This document shows positions 1 through 7,424 of a DNA stretch of 47,363 bases, piece after piece. Position 1 is the stretch's first letter, and every line of letters starts with the position of its first letter. The notes beneath the pieces were generated by a model. That model was not told the origin of the DNA. It saw only the letters and a program-made list of their open reading frames with translations, and did not search any database. The DNA comes from Bacteroidota bacterium (GTDB lineage Bacteria > Bacteroidota > Bacteroidia > Bacteroidales > Dysgonomonadaceae): assembly GCA_023622765.1 (NCBI GenBank), contig JAMNYO010000136.1, positions 1 to 47,363 on the forward strand, in the 5' to 3' direction. The translations under genes and the position numbers were made by a program.

Positions 1-52
1 AGTGGCGCCGATGGTACTGCGCGTCCCGCGGGAGAGTAGGTAGCCGCCGTCC
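1..52 (+). rRNA. rrf: 5S ribosomal RNA, 3' end only
   Basis: The first ~52 bases match the 3' half of bacterial 5S rRNA: the GCGCCGATGGTACTGC block, then GGGAGAGTAGGT and a GCCGCC end. The 5' part lies outside the window, so a rRNA operon transcribed toward the right ends here. The exact 3' end is estimated to within a few bases. A strong hairpin follows at once, as expected for the end of a rRNA operon. Confidence 0.9.
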
Positions 53-57
53 CTTAC

Positions 58-105
58 AGCAGGGCCCGTCCGGTCGTGAACACCGGCACGGGCCCTGCTC
101 GTTTA
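58..105 (+). terminator. rRNA operon terminator
   Basis: A 12-bp perfect stem (AGCAGGGCCCGT at 58-69 with ACGGGCCCTGCT at 88-99) encloses an 18-nt loop that contains a further short CCGGT/ACCGG pairing. It starts about 6 nt after the 5S end. The following T-run is short (CGTTTA). The stem is very GC-rich and its position fits an intrinsic terminator for the rRNA operon. Confidence 0.85.
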
Positions 106-245
106 CGGGGGGGCCGTTTTCTTTCAGGTGCCGAAATGTTTTCGTAACTTCGCGCTGGTCAAAATTGAACGTAGATCACCCAACGGGTAGAGCACCACGT
201 TCCACTGGGGGCGATTTACACGAATCGTGCAACAAATCATACACC

Positions 246-854
246 ATGTTTTCAGGAATTGTAGAAGAAGCAGCCACGGTAGTGGATATAGTCAAGGAGC
301 GCGGTAACCTTCACATCACTTTGAAGTGCTCGTTTACCCACGAGTTAAAGGTCGACCAAAGCGTTTCGCATAATGGCGTATGCCTTACCGTGGTGGCCAT
401 TGATGGCGACACCTACACGGTAACAGCTATCAAAGAGACCTTGGAGCGATCGAACCTGGGGCTGTTGCGGGTAGGGAGCAAGGTAAACCTCGAACGCAGT
501 ATGCTCATGAACGGGAGACTGGACGGACATATCGTGCAGGGGCACGTGGATCAGACGGCCACTTGCGTGGAGGTGGTTGAAGCGGATGGGAGCTGGTACT
601 ACACGTTTAAGTACGATTTCGACCGCGAGATGGCGAGAAAGGGCTATTTCACGGTCGATAAAGGTTCCGTCACGGTGAACGGGGTGAGCCTTACCGTGGT
701 TGAGCCTACCCGTGATTCGTTTAAGGTGGCAATCATTCCCTACACGTACGAGTGCACCAACTTTCACCAGATTCAAGCGGGAACGGTGGTCAATCTGGAG
801 TTCGATATTATTGGTAAGTACATCAGCCGGTTGCTGGCATTAGAGAAGGAATAA
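246..854 (+). CDS. ribE: riboflavin synthase (alpha-type)
   Basis: Converts two molecules of 6,7-dimethyl-8-ribityllumazine to riboflavin, the last step of riboflavin synthesis, in the cytoplasm. The 202-residue protein has the usual length and the duplicated lumazine-binding fold. Repeat 1 opens with MFSGIVEE and holds SHNGVCLTV and the GHIVQGHVD segment; repeat 2 holds SVTVNGVSLTVV. The open frame runs upstream to 165, but the family always begins at MFSGIVEE, so ATG 246 is chosen. I see no FMN riboswitch in the 100-245 leader. The stop (TAA 852-854) is one base from the next ATG, so it is probably co-transcribed with the nitroreductase, a flavoenzyme family that would use FMN made from this product. 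Confidence 0.95.
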   Translation: MFSGIVEEAATVVDIVKERGNLHITLKCSFTHELKVDQSVSHNGVCLTVVAIDGDTYTVTAIKETLERSNLGLLRVGSKVNLERSMLMNGRLDGHIVQGHVDQTATCVEVVEADGSWYYTFKYDFDREMARKGYFTVDKGSVTVNGVSLTVVEPTRDSFKVAIIPYTYECTNFHQIQAGTVVNLEFDIIGKYISRLLALEKE

Positions 855-855
855 G

Positions 856-1404
856 ATGGATTTTCTTGAATTTGTAACCACGCGGCAGAGCGTTCGGGCC
901 TTCGATACCGAACGACCCGTGGAAAAAGAAAAAATTGAACGGATCGTGGAGGTAGCACGATTGGCCCCGTCGGCATGTAATGCCCAGCCGTGGCACCTGA
1001 TCGTGGTGGACGAACCGGAATTGAAGAACAAGGTGGCCGACGCGACCTCCGCGAGGGCGTTGGGCATGAACCATTTTACCAAGCAGGCACCGGTGCATAT
1101 CGTCTTGGTAGAGGAGAAGGTGAACCTCACCTCCGGAGTAGGGGGGTGGGTGAAGCGGAAGGATTACGCCCAGATGGACCTTGGTGTTATCGCCGCGCAC
1201 ATCGTTTTGGCCGCCCATGCCGAGGGATTGGGTTCTTGCATCCTGGGTTGGTTCAACGAGCCCAAGATGCGCGATCTTCTGTCCATCCCGGATAGCAAGA
1301 GGGTTTGGTTGGATATCGCCATCGGCTACAGCGCGCAACCGCTGCGAACCAAGAAGCGTAAACCCTTGTCAGAAATGGTCTCCTATAACCGGTACAAGGG
1401 GTGA
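856..1404 (+). CDS. nitroreductase family protein (FMN-dependent)
   Basis: A 182-residue cytoplasmic flavoprotein of the nitroreductase superfamily. The family uses FMN and NAD(P)H to reduce nitroaromatics, quinones or flavins; the physiological substrate cannot be told from the sequence. Visible marks are RQSVRAFD near residues 11-18 (phosphate-binding start of the FMN site), APSACNAQPWH near 37-47, and GLGSCILGWF near 125-134. Its ATG follows the ribE stop after one base, so the two genes are translationally close and form an operon linking flavin synthesis with a flavin user. After its stop there is a ~180-bp gap before the next gene. Confidence 0.9.
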   Translation: MDFLEFVTTRQSVRAFDTERPVEKEKIERIVEVARLAPSACNAQPWHLIVVDEPELKNKVADATSARALGMNHFTKQAPVHIVLVEEKVNLTSGVGGWVKRKDYAQMDLGVIAAHIVLAAHAEGLGSCILGWFNEPKMRDLLSIPDSKRVWLDIAIGYSAQPLRTKKRKPLSEMVSYNRYKG

Positions 1405-1553
1405 GCGGCAAAGGAGGAAATGGTTAATAGCCCATGTGGTAGCAATCGTACTTGTTGTGCGGCATGGCGCTATCAATCGTTTATAATCTTTAAACTTTTA
1501 ACTTTTTAACACGATGATGGGGTGGCGTTGTTGGTGGCGTCGAGAAAATAGCT

Positions 1554-1561
1554 CATCTTTG
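1554..1561 (+). promoter_or_regulatory. possible -7 element for the envelope cluster
   Basis: CATCTTTG differs by one base from the Bacteroidota TAnnTTTG element. It lies about 25 bp before the start of the outer-membrane protein gene at 1587. A clear TTTG -33 element is not visible. Weak support. Confidence 0.3.
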
Positions 1562-1586
1562 TATATTATTTATATACCGAATAGCG

Positions 1587-2936
1587 ATGAATAGTAGGAT
1601 AAAAGGTCACTTGTTGCTGATCGCTCTTTTAATGATAACCCCTTTATTGCACGCCCAACAGGTGGGCTCCAACTCCCCCTACGGAAGGTACGGGTACGGC
1701 CTGTTGATGAAACCTTCGGTGGGTGCGTCTGAGTCGATGGGGGGTATCAGCTACGGGCTTCGCAGGAGCCAACATGTAAACCCCGGGAACCCTGCCTCTT
1801 ACTCTGAGCTGGACTCCCTCACGTTTATTTTTGATTTCGGTATATCGGGGCACTACTCTCGTTTGAGCGACGGCACCAACAAACAGGATTTTTATAACGG
1901 GAACTTCGACTACGTGGCCATCCAGTTTCCGCTGTTTAAGAAGATGGGGGCCAGCGTGGGGCTTTTGCCTTACTCCAAGGTGGGCTACAACTTCGGCACG
2001 GGTCGCTCGCTGTCTAATATCCAGTATAGCGAGGCATACCGCGGCACGGGGGGACTAAACCAGATTTACTTTGGAGCGGCGTGGGAGCCACTAAAGTACC
2101 TTTCTGTAGGGGCCAACCTCTCTTACCTCTTCGGGAATTTTTCGCACAGCAGCGTGGTAATCCCGCGAAGCGCCGCCTCAAGTGCACTGGTGGGCGAAAC
2201 CAAGCAGGAGTTTGCCATTCGCGACCTGAAGTACGACCTGGGTATTCAGTTGACCTATCCTGTGGATAAGACCCAATCGGTCACCTTAGGGCTGGTCTAC
2301 TCCCCACAGCTCCGTGCGCGTGCCGATCTGAACCCCTCCGAGAAACTCTACGTGAGTGATCCCTATCAAAACCCGTGGCAAGCGCCCGCGCAGGTGTTAA
2401 CGACCGATACGCTTCGCAATGCCGACTTCCATTTGCCGCACACGTTTGGCGTGGGGGTCACGTATAAAAACAGCAACCTGCTGGTGGGTCTGGATGGAAC
2501 CTACGAGGGGTGGAAGGGAATGGCCTATCCCGATAAGCTGGACGAGCTGACGATGGATGAGCGTTTTAATAACGTTTTTCGTATCAACGCCGGTGTCGAG
2601 TACGTGGCCGACCCCTACAGCCCAAATTTTTTTCAACGGGTTCGTCTAAGGGGCGGTCTATCGTACGGCAACTCCTACGTGAACGTCAACGTTTTCAACC
2701 CCGCTCGAACCGACCAAAGGATCGGTATCGGTAGTTTCAAGGAGCTGGGTGTGAACGTGGGGTTTGGCTTGCCCATGTACGATATGAGAACCGGTTACGT
2801 CTCGATGGTCAACATCGGGTTTGGCTATTTCAGGCAACAGCCCGATACCGACCACATGATCAGGCAGGATATGTTTAAGGTGTCGGTAAGCATGAACATC
2901 AACGAATTCTGGTTTTATAAGTGGCAGTTTCATTAG
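1587..2936 (+). CDS. outer-membrane beta-barrel protein (conserved Bacteroidales family upstream of lptC)
   Basis: A 449-residue protein with a clear signal peptide (hydrophobic residues ~8-22, probable cleavage after LLHA, before QQVG). The mature part alternates polar and aromatic residues in strand-like stretches and ends in KWQFH, so it should be an outer-membrane barrel, loosely like FadL/PorV-type barrels. The N-terminal SPYGRYGYGLL and ASESMGGISYG stretches are typical of this Bacteroidota group. Its ligand is unknown. The next gene is lptC (32-bp gap), so it may travel with envelope biogenesis functions. I recall this protein-lptC-CNNM-ppiD order from other Bacteroidales, but could not check it here. 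Confidence 0.75.
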   Translation: MNSRIKGHLLLIALLMITPLLHAQQVGSNSPYGRYGYGLLMKPSVGASESMGGISYGLRRSQHVNPGNPASYSELDSLTFIFDFGISGHYSRLSDGTNKQDFYNGNFDYVAIQFPLFKKMGASVGLLPYSKVGYNFGTGRSLSNIQYSEAYRGTGGLNQIYFGAAWEPLKYLSVGANLSYLFGNFSHSSVVIPRSAASSALVGETKQEFAIRDLKYDLGIQLTYPVDKTQSVTLGLVYSPQLRARADLNPSEKLYVSDPYQNPWQAPAQVLTTDTLRNADFHLPHTFGVGVTYKNSNLLVGLDGTYEGWKGMAYPDKLDELTMDERFNNVFRINAGVEYVADPYSPNFFQRVRLRGGLSYGNSYVNVNVFNPARTDQRIGIGSFKELGVNVGFGLPMYDMRTGYVSMVNIGFGYFRQQPDTDHMIRQDMFKVSVSMNINEFWFYKWQFH

Positions 2937-2968
2937 CCATATGCCCACTTTCTTAGGAGCGATAACCA

Positions 2969-3736
2969 TTGAAACGAAAACATCCCATAAAAAAATACCA
3001 GCGGCATCTGTTGCGTCTCGTCGTGACAGTTGCCGTGGTGCTTCTATTGGCCTCGTGTAAGGAGAAAAACGAGAACCTGGTCGCCTTTTCGTATGACCCG
3101 GAACTGGTGCCATCGCTGGTTACCAACGAGGGTTCACAACTGGTATCCGATTCCGGTATCACCCGTTATAAGATGGTGTACGATGTATGGATGGTGTTTG
3201 ATAAGGCCAAGGAGCCCTACTGGTTCTTTCCCGAAGGACTCTACGTGGAGCAGTTCACCCCCGACTTCGAGATCGAGTCGATCGTGGAGGCAGATACTGC
3301 CTGGTTTTACGTTGACAAGAACCTGCTGCGGTTAAAGAAAAACGTGCACGTCGAGAACTTGAGGGGTGACGTGTTCGATAGTGATGAGCTTTATTGGGAT
3401 CGTGAGAATGCACGGGTTTACTCCGACGCGTACATCGAGGTTCAACAGGGCGATGCGAAACTAAGTGGCTACGGTTTTGAATCGAATCAGCAGATGACCG
3501 ACTTCCGCATTTTCAGGCCTCATGACGGCCGCCTCCCCTTGGTGGAGCAGCCAGACTCGGTTCGGGTTGATTCCGTTGGTGCCGTTGGGGTAGAAACAGC
3601 CAGCCTCCAGTTCACCGATTCCGTCAACGCGGAACGGTCTCATTCGGTTGCCCCGATTGAAGGCAAAGTTGACCCTGAAAGCAAAGTTGAAATTGAAAGC
3701 AAAGTCGCACTTGAAAGCGAAGGGGGTGAAGGATGA
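2969..3736 (+). CDS. lptC: LptC-like LPS export protein (lipoprotein-type N-terminus)
   Basis: LptC links the inner-membrane LptBFG exporter to LptA in the periplasm and passes lipopolysaccharide outward. This 255-residue protein has a hydrophobic N-terminus ending in LLLASCKE, so it looks lipid-anchored rather than held by a transmembrane helix. The core (residues ~60-190) has the short repeated beta-strands of the OstA/LptC fold, with VHVENLRGDVFDSDELYWDRENARVYSD as the clearest stretch in two parts. The start is TTG at 2969, with AGGAG at 2954-2958; ATG 2941 is out of frame. The C-terminal ~60 residues are low-complexity and end in four copies of an 18-bp repeat. The stop overlaps a tiny ORF (ATGA). 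Confidence 0.85.
   Translation: MKRKHPIKKYQRHLLRLVVTVAVVLLLASCKEKNENLVAFSYDPELVPSLVTNEGSQLVSDSGITRYKMVYDVWMVFDKAKEPYWFFPEGLYVEQFTPDFEIESIVEADTAWFYVDKNLLRLKKNVHVENLRGDVFDSDELYWDRENARVYSDAYIEVQQGDAKLSGYGFESNQQMTDFRIFRPHDGRLPLVEQPDSVRVDSVGAVGVETASLQFTDSVNAERSHSVAPIEGKVDPESKVEIESKVALESEGGEG
3659..3730 (+). repeat. 18-bp tandem repeat at the 3' end of lptC
   Basis: Four tandem 18-bp units (3659-3676, 3677-3694, 3695-3712, 3713-3730), each beginning GAAAGCAAAGT or a close variant. They encode an E-S-K-V type hexapeptide repeated in the LptC tail. As the unit is a multiple of three, copy changes would keep the frame. Confidence 0.8.
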
Positions 3737-3810
3737 AACATATGATCTATGATGGAGAAACTTGTGAAATAGGGGTGAAAAACGAGGAGGAAAATAATGA
3801 TAAGCTCTAG
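3733..3810 (+). CDS. possible 25-residue ORF bridging lptC and the CNNM gene
   Basis: An ATG at 3733 overlaps the lptC stop (ATGA), and the frame stays open for 25 codons to TAG 3808-3810, 14 bp inside the next gene. The peptide begins MKHMIYDGE and has one Cys. It has no recognisable family. It may be a chance frame or a translational coupler that carries ribosomes from lptC to the next start, which has its own strong GAGGAGG site at 3784-3790. Confidence 0.25.
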   Translation: MKHMIYDGETCEIGVKNEEENNDKL

Positions 3811-5083
3811 TATAATCGGGTGGTGGGTCGCATTCTTACTGATGTCTCTCTTCTTTTCCGGAACGGAAACGGCGTTCGTGGCATCCGATAAGCTTCGCTA
3901 TGCCGTTACCAAGAAAGAAAAGGGGGTGTACAATTACATGCTCAATACCCTGTACCGCTTTCCCCGGCAGTTCCTCTTCACGCTCACCGTGGCAAAGGGG
4001 ATCGTGTTGGTCTGCCTCGTCTATTTTACCCTGCTCATAGCTTACTACAAGGTGTTGCCTTCTGATATGGGTATCGGGTGGGTGATGCTGCTCGTGGTGC
4101 TCTTCGTCACCCTAACCATCCTGCTGACCGACCAATTTATCCCGCGGGTGCTGTTTAGCAAGAACGCGGGTGCCTGGGTGCGCATCTTTGCCATACCCGC
4201 CTTCCTCTTCCACCTCTTGCTGTTCCCGGTGGCGAAAGTTTTCGAGCTGATCTCAAGGGGACTCTTGTACCTGTTCGGCGTCCGTTCGTCACGAGTGAAG
4301 GAGCAGGTGTACGGGAGGGGGGAGCTGGACGCCTACGTGAAGAAAAGTATCGACGATATGTCAAAGGGAGGAGAGGTGGACTCGGAGGTGAAGATATTTC
4401 GTAACGCGCTTGATTTCACCACCACGAAAATTCGGGACTGCATGGTGCCCAGGCCGGAGATAGTGGCGGTTAGCATCGATACTGACCTGGAGACCCTGAA
4501 GGAGAGGTTCATCGAGACGGGACTGTCGCGCATCTTGGTCTACAAGGAGGATATCGACGATATCGTGGGTTACATCCACATGTGGGAGATCGTGAATAAC
4601 CCGAGCGACTGGGTCGACAACGTGGCTTCCATTTCGTTCGTGCCGGAGAGCATGCAGGCCAACCAGCTGATGAGCGACCTGATGCAGCAGCGACGGAGCA
4701 TCGCCGTGGTGGTGGACGAATTTGGTGGTACGTCGGGTATCGTTACGATGGAGGACCTGGTAGAGGAGATTTTCGGCGAGATAGAGGACGAGTACGACGT
4801 TGAGTCGAAGTTTGTGAAACAGGAAGGGGCAAATGAGTACGTGATGTCGGGGCGTGTGGAGATCGACTACCTTAACGAGGAGTATGATTTAGACCTCCCG
4901 GAGTCGGACGACTACTCGACTGTGGCAGGCTACCTCCTGTACCACGCGAGGCGCTTTCCAAAGGCCTACGAAACCTTGGTTATAGGAGAGTATACCTTTA
5001 AAGTGCTGAAGGTGACAGCCCGGAAAATCGAGGTGGTACGTTTGATAACGGCAGGGCACAAGGGCGGTGACTCCCCCGGTTAG
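3797..5083 (+). CDS. CNNM/CorC-type membrane protein with CBS pair (hemolysin family)
   Basis: A 428-residue inner-membrane protein. Residues ~1-150 hold four hydrophobic segments of the CNNM (DUF21) domain, including SLFFSGTETAF near 18-28, the family signature. A CBS pair follows at about 210-330 (MVPRPEIVAVS, then RRSIAVVVDEFGGTSGIVTMEDLVEEIFGEI in two parts), and a C-terminal CorC_HlyC domain at about 340-420. Related proteins transport or sense Mg2+ or other divalent cations; the old name hemolysin is misleading. The ATG has an unusually strong GAGGAGG site 7 bp upstream. It lies between lptC and the chaperone gene, suggesting an envelope role. The ligand is unknown. Confidence 0.88.
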   Translation: MISSSIIGWWVAFLLMSLFFSGTETAFVASDKLRYAVTKKEKGVYNYMLNTLYRFPRQFLFTLTVAKGIVLVCLVYFTLLIAYYKVLPSDMGIGWVMLLVVLFVTLTILLTDQFIPRVLFSKNAGAWVRIFAIPAFLFHLLLFPVAKVFELISRGLLYLFGVRSSRVKEQVYGRGELDAYVKKSIDDMSKGGEVDSEVKIFRNALDFTTTKIRDCMVPRPEIVAVSIDTDLETLKERFIETGLSRILVYKEDIDDIVGYIHMWEIVNNPSDWVDNVASISFVPESMQANQLMSDLMQQRRSIAVVVDEFGGTSGIVTMEDLVEEIFGEIEDEYDVESKFVKQEGANEYVMSGRVEIDYLNEEYDLDLPESDDYSTVAGYLLYHARRFPKAYETLVIGEYTFKVLKVTARKIEVVRLITAGHKGGDSPG

Positions 5084-5140
5084 AAATCCCTTGCGTTCAC
5101 TTTTTGGCGGTTAAGAACGGGTTATATTCTTTATTTTTAT

Positions 5141-5148
5141 TATCTTTG
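5141..5148 (+). promoter_or_regulatory. -7 promoter element TATCTTTG before the PpiD-like gene
   Basis: Exact match to TAnnTTTG, 56 bp before the ATG at 5205. No clear TTTG at the -33 position. It suggests that the chaperone gene can be transcribed apart from the genes upstream. Confidence 0.6.
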
Positions 5149-5204
5149 CGCCCTTGTTTAGACAATTCGTTCATTTAACGTGTAAACTACTAATATACTT
5201 ATAA

Positions 5205-7340
5205 ATGGCTACTTTACAGAAGATTAGAGACAAAGGTGTGTTCTTGATTATCGTGGTGGGCTTCGCGTTGCTGGCTTTTATATTGGGCGACCTGGTTACT
5301 TCCGGGTCTACTTTTATGGGGAAAGTGCGCGATAGGGCCTTCGTGGTGAATGGTGAAGTAATTTCCACGCAGCAATACGCCGATAAAATCACCCAGTTTG
5401 AAGAGTTTCAAAAGATGGTGAGCGGGCAGTCTTCCCTCGATGAAAATATTTCATCGCAAATACGGGAAGCCGTGTTTCAACAAGTGGTACGGGAATGCCT
5501 GGTGGGCGATCAAGCGAAGAAGCTGGGGTTAGTCGTCTCGAAAGCCGAGATGAACGACTTGGTACACGGGGAGTTTATCTCGCCCATCTTGCAGCAACTG
5601 CCCTTTTTCGTTGATCCCGAGACCGGATTCTTTAGCCGCGCCGCGCTGGTTGAGTTCCTTAACGTGGTCAATACGGCAAGTCCTAACCCGCAACAACAAG
5701 CTTTAGTCGATCAGTATAAAACGCTGTGGCTGTTTATCGAAGATATGGTGAAAACGCAACGGTTGGAAGAGAAGTACATGTTCCTGCTATCCAATGCCGT
5801 AGCGGTGAACGACGTGGAGGCGAAGGCCCACTTCGACCTGTCTCGTCAGAACGCCGATATCGTTTACGCGGTGAAGAACTACTTCACGGTGGTCGATTCG
5901 CTCGCGTTGGTAACCGATAAGGAGGTAAAAGAGTTTTACGATCAACATAAGGAGATGTACCGGCTGGATGCCCCACTGGTGAAGCTCACCTACTTTATGA
6001 AGGAGATCGTGCCGAGCGACGAGGATTACGCGGAGGTAGAAGAGGAGTCACGCGTGGCGTATGACCAGCTCATGGAGGCTGCTAACCCGGCAGTGGTGGT
6101 GGCTGACTACTCCGATACTCCCTACCGGGACGTGTTTATGGGCGAGCAGATGTTTACCCCGTCGCAGCTCGATTTCCTGCGTACCGCGGCCGTTAACGAT
6201 ATGTATGGTCCCGCTCGGGAAGAGGACGCTTACCAGGTCTACAAGCTGATCGATAAGGCGGTGGCTCCCGACTCCGTGCGGTTGAGCCTGATCGCGATTC
6301 CTAATACCTCGATGGTTGGGCAGGATACGCTAGTCACTCACTTCGTGGATAGCTTGTACAACGTGCTCCGCAAGGGCAAGCCGTTCGCCGAGGTAGCCAA
6401 CAGCCTGAACCCCTCATCCAACGGGGGTGAAATAGGTTGGGCCAGGGAGGTCGACTTGATCTCGCTGGGCGCGGAATCGATCCGCTCTATATTCAGTGCG
6501 TCGGTAGGTGAACTGGTGAAGCTTTCGGTGCCTGGTCAGCAACTGATCATCAAGGTGGAAGAGAAAACCCGACCGGTTAAGAAGTACAAGCTAGCCGTTG
6601 TCAACATGCCGGTGGTGCCGAGCGAAAAGACTTCGAACAACGTAGATAACCAGTTGAACCAGTTGGTATCGGCTGACAACGTTGGGGCTAACTTCACGGA
6701 GCTGGCCTCCGAAGGTGGCTACATGGTGATGCCCAACATGACCTTCTCGGCCAACGACTTTGGCTTGGCGCAGATACCCAACTCGCGCCAGGTGATTACC
6801 TGGGCCGCGAGGGAAAACAAGATGGGAAGCGTGAAGAAGTTCGACTTGACTAACGTGCGTATCGTAGCTCGCGTAGATCAGGTGATTCCTGCTGGTTTCT
6901 CCCCCCTCTCGGAGGTTTCGGATGCCATCCGGATGCAGCTCGTTAACGAGAAGAAGGCCCAGCAGGTCATCGAGGACCTAGAAAGCCAGGGACTCACTTC
7001 GCTCGACGCGTATGCCGCGGCTATGAACAGCGCAACGGACACGGTGCGGTTCGTGAACTTTACCACGCGCAACATTACCGGCATAGGGGTTGAGCCTGTG
7101 TTAAACGGTATCTCCGCTTTTGCACCCGGGAACGTGATCACGGGACCGGTGAAAGGAAATATGGGCGTTTACGTCGCTTCGGTGGTGAGTCGCGTTCAAG
7201 ACCAAGAGGAGGTGACTTACGACGCACGCGAGCAAAAGAACAACATGATGAGCAACAACGCGTATCGCATGCAAATGCAGTCGATCGAGGTGTTGAAGAA
7301 TACTTTGGGTGTTGAGGATAACCGTTACAAGTTCTTCTAG
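5205..7340 (+). CDS. ppiD: PpiD/SurA-type periplasmic peptidyl-prolyl isomerase
   Basis: A membrane-anchored periplasmic folding factor that helps outer-membrane and secreted proteins mature. The 711-residue protein starts with a short cytoplasmic stretch (MATLQKIRDKG) and one transmembrane helix (~11-31), then the SurA-N-like chaperone region with VNGEVISTQQY near 48-58. A parvulin-type domain is visible around 350-450, with the segment GKPFAEVANSLN and the NGGEIGWA motif. Bacteroidota members of this family are longer than E. coli PpiD (623 residues), consistent with the length here. It has its own TAnnTTTG element and closes the envelope cluster. The symbol reflects domain architecture; isomerase activity is not proven. 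Confidence 0.88.
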   Translation: MATLQKIRDKGVFLIIVVGFALLAFILGDLVTSGSTFMGKVRDRAFVVNGEVISTQQYADKITQFEEFQKMVSGQSSLDENISSQIREAVFQQVVRECLVGDQAKKLGLVVSKAEMNDLVHGEFISPILQQLPFFVDPETGFFSRAALVEFLNVVNTASPNPQQQALVDQYKTLWLFIEDMVKTQRLEEKYMFLLSNAVAVNDVEAKAHFDLSRQNADIVYAVKNYFTVVDSLALVTDKEVKEFYDQHKEMYRLDAPLVKLTYFMKEIVPSDEDYAEVEEESRVAYDQLMEAANPAVVVADYSDTPYRDVFMGEQMFTPSQLDFLRTAAVNDMYGPAREEDAYQVYKLIDKAVAPDSVRLSLIAIPNTSMVGQDTLVTHFVDSLYNVLRKGKPFAEVANSLNPSSNGGEIGWAREVDLISLGAESIRSIFSASVGELVKLSVPGQQLIIKVEEKTRPVKKYKLAVVNMPVVPSEKTSNNVDNQLNQLVSADNVGANFTELASEGGYMVMPNMTFSANDFGLAQIPNSRQVITWAARENKMGSVKKFDLTNVRIVARVDQVIPAGFSPLSEVSDAIRMQLVNEKKAQQVIEDLESQGLTSLDAYAAAMNSATDTVRFVNFTTRNITGIGVEPVLNGISAFAPGNVITGPVKGNMGVYVASVVSRVQDQEEVTYDAREQKNNMMSNNAYRMQMQSIEVLKNTLGVEDNRYKFF

Positions 7341-7352
7341 TCCAGTGAGCCC

Positions 7353-7360
7353 TAAATTTG
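7353..7360 (+). promoter_or_regulatory. -7 promoter element TAAATTTG
   Basis: Exact TAnnTTTG match, 64 bp before the ATG of the LamG-propeller gene at 7425. Together with its 85-bp separation from the ppiD stop it suggests a separate transcript. Confidence 0.5.
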
Positions 7361-7424
7361 CTTTCAGGTTCCTTTATTAGATCACGAATCTAGCTAGAAT
7401 ATTTATTGTAAATAACAATAAATT

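Noticed and set aside
165-245. tRNA-like remnant before ribE (GGGTAGAGCACC followed by further partly tRNA-like sequence)
   Set aside because: Only the D-arm part resembles a tRNA; I could not pair an acceptor stem or an anticodon stem, so it is not listed as a gene or pseudogene.
100-245. FMN riboswitch upstream of ribE
   Set aside because: No RFN-element sequence blocks are present.
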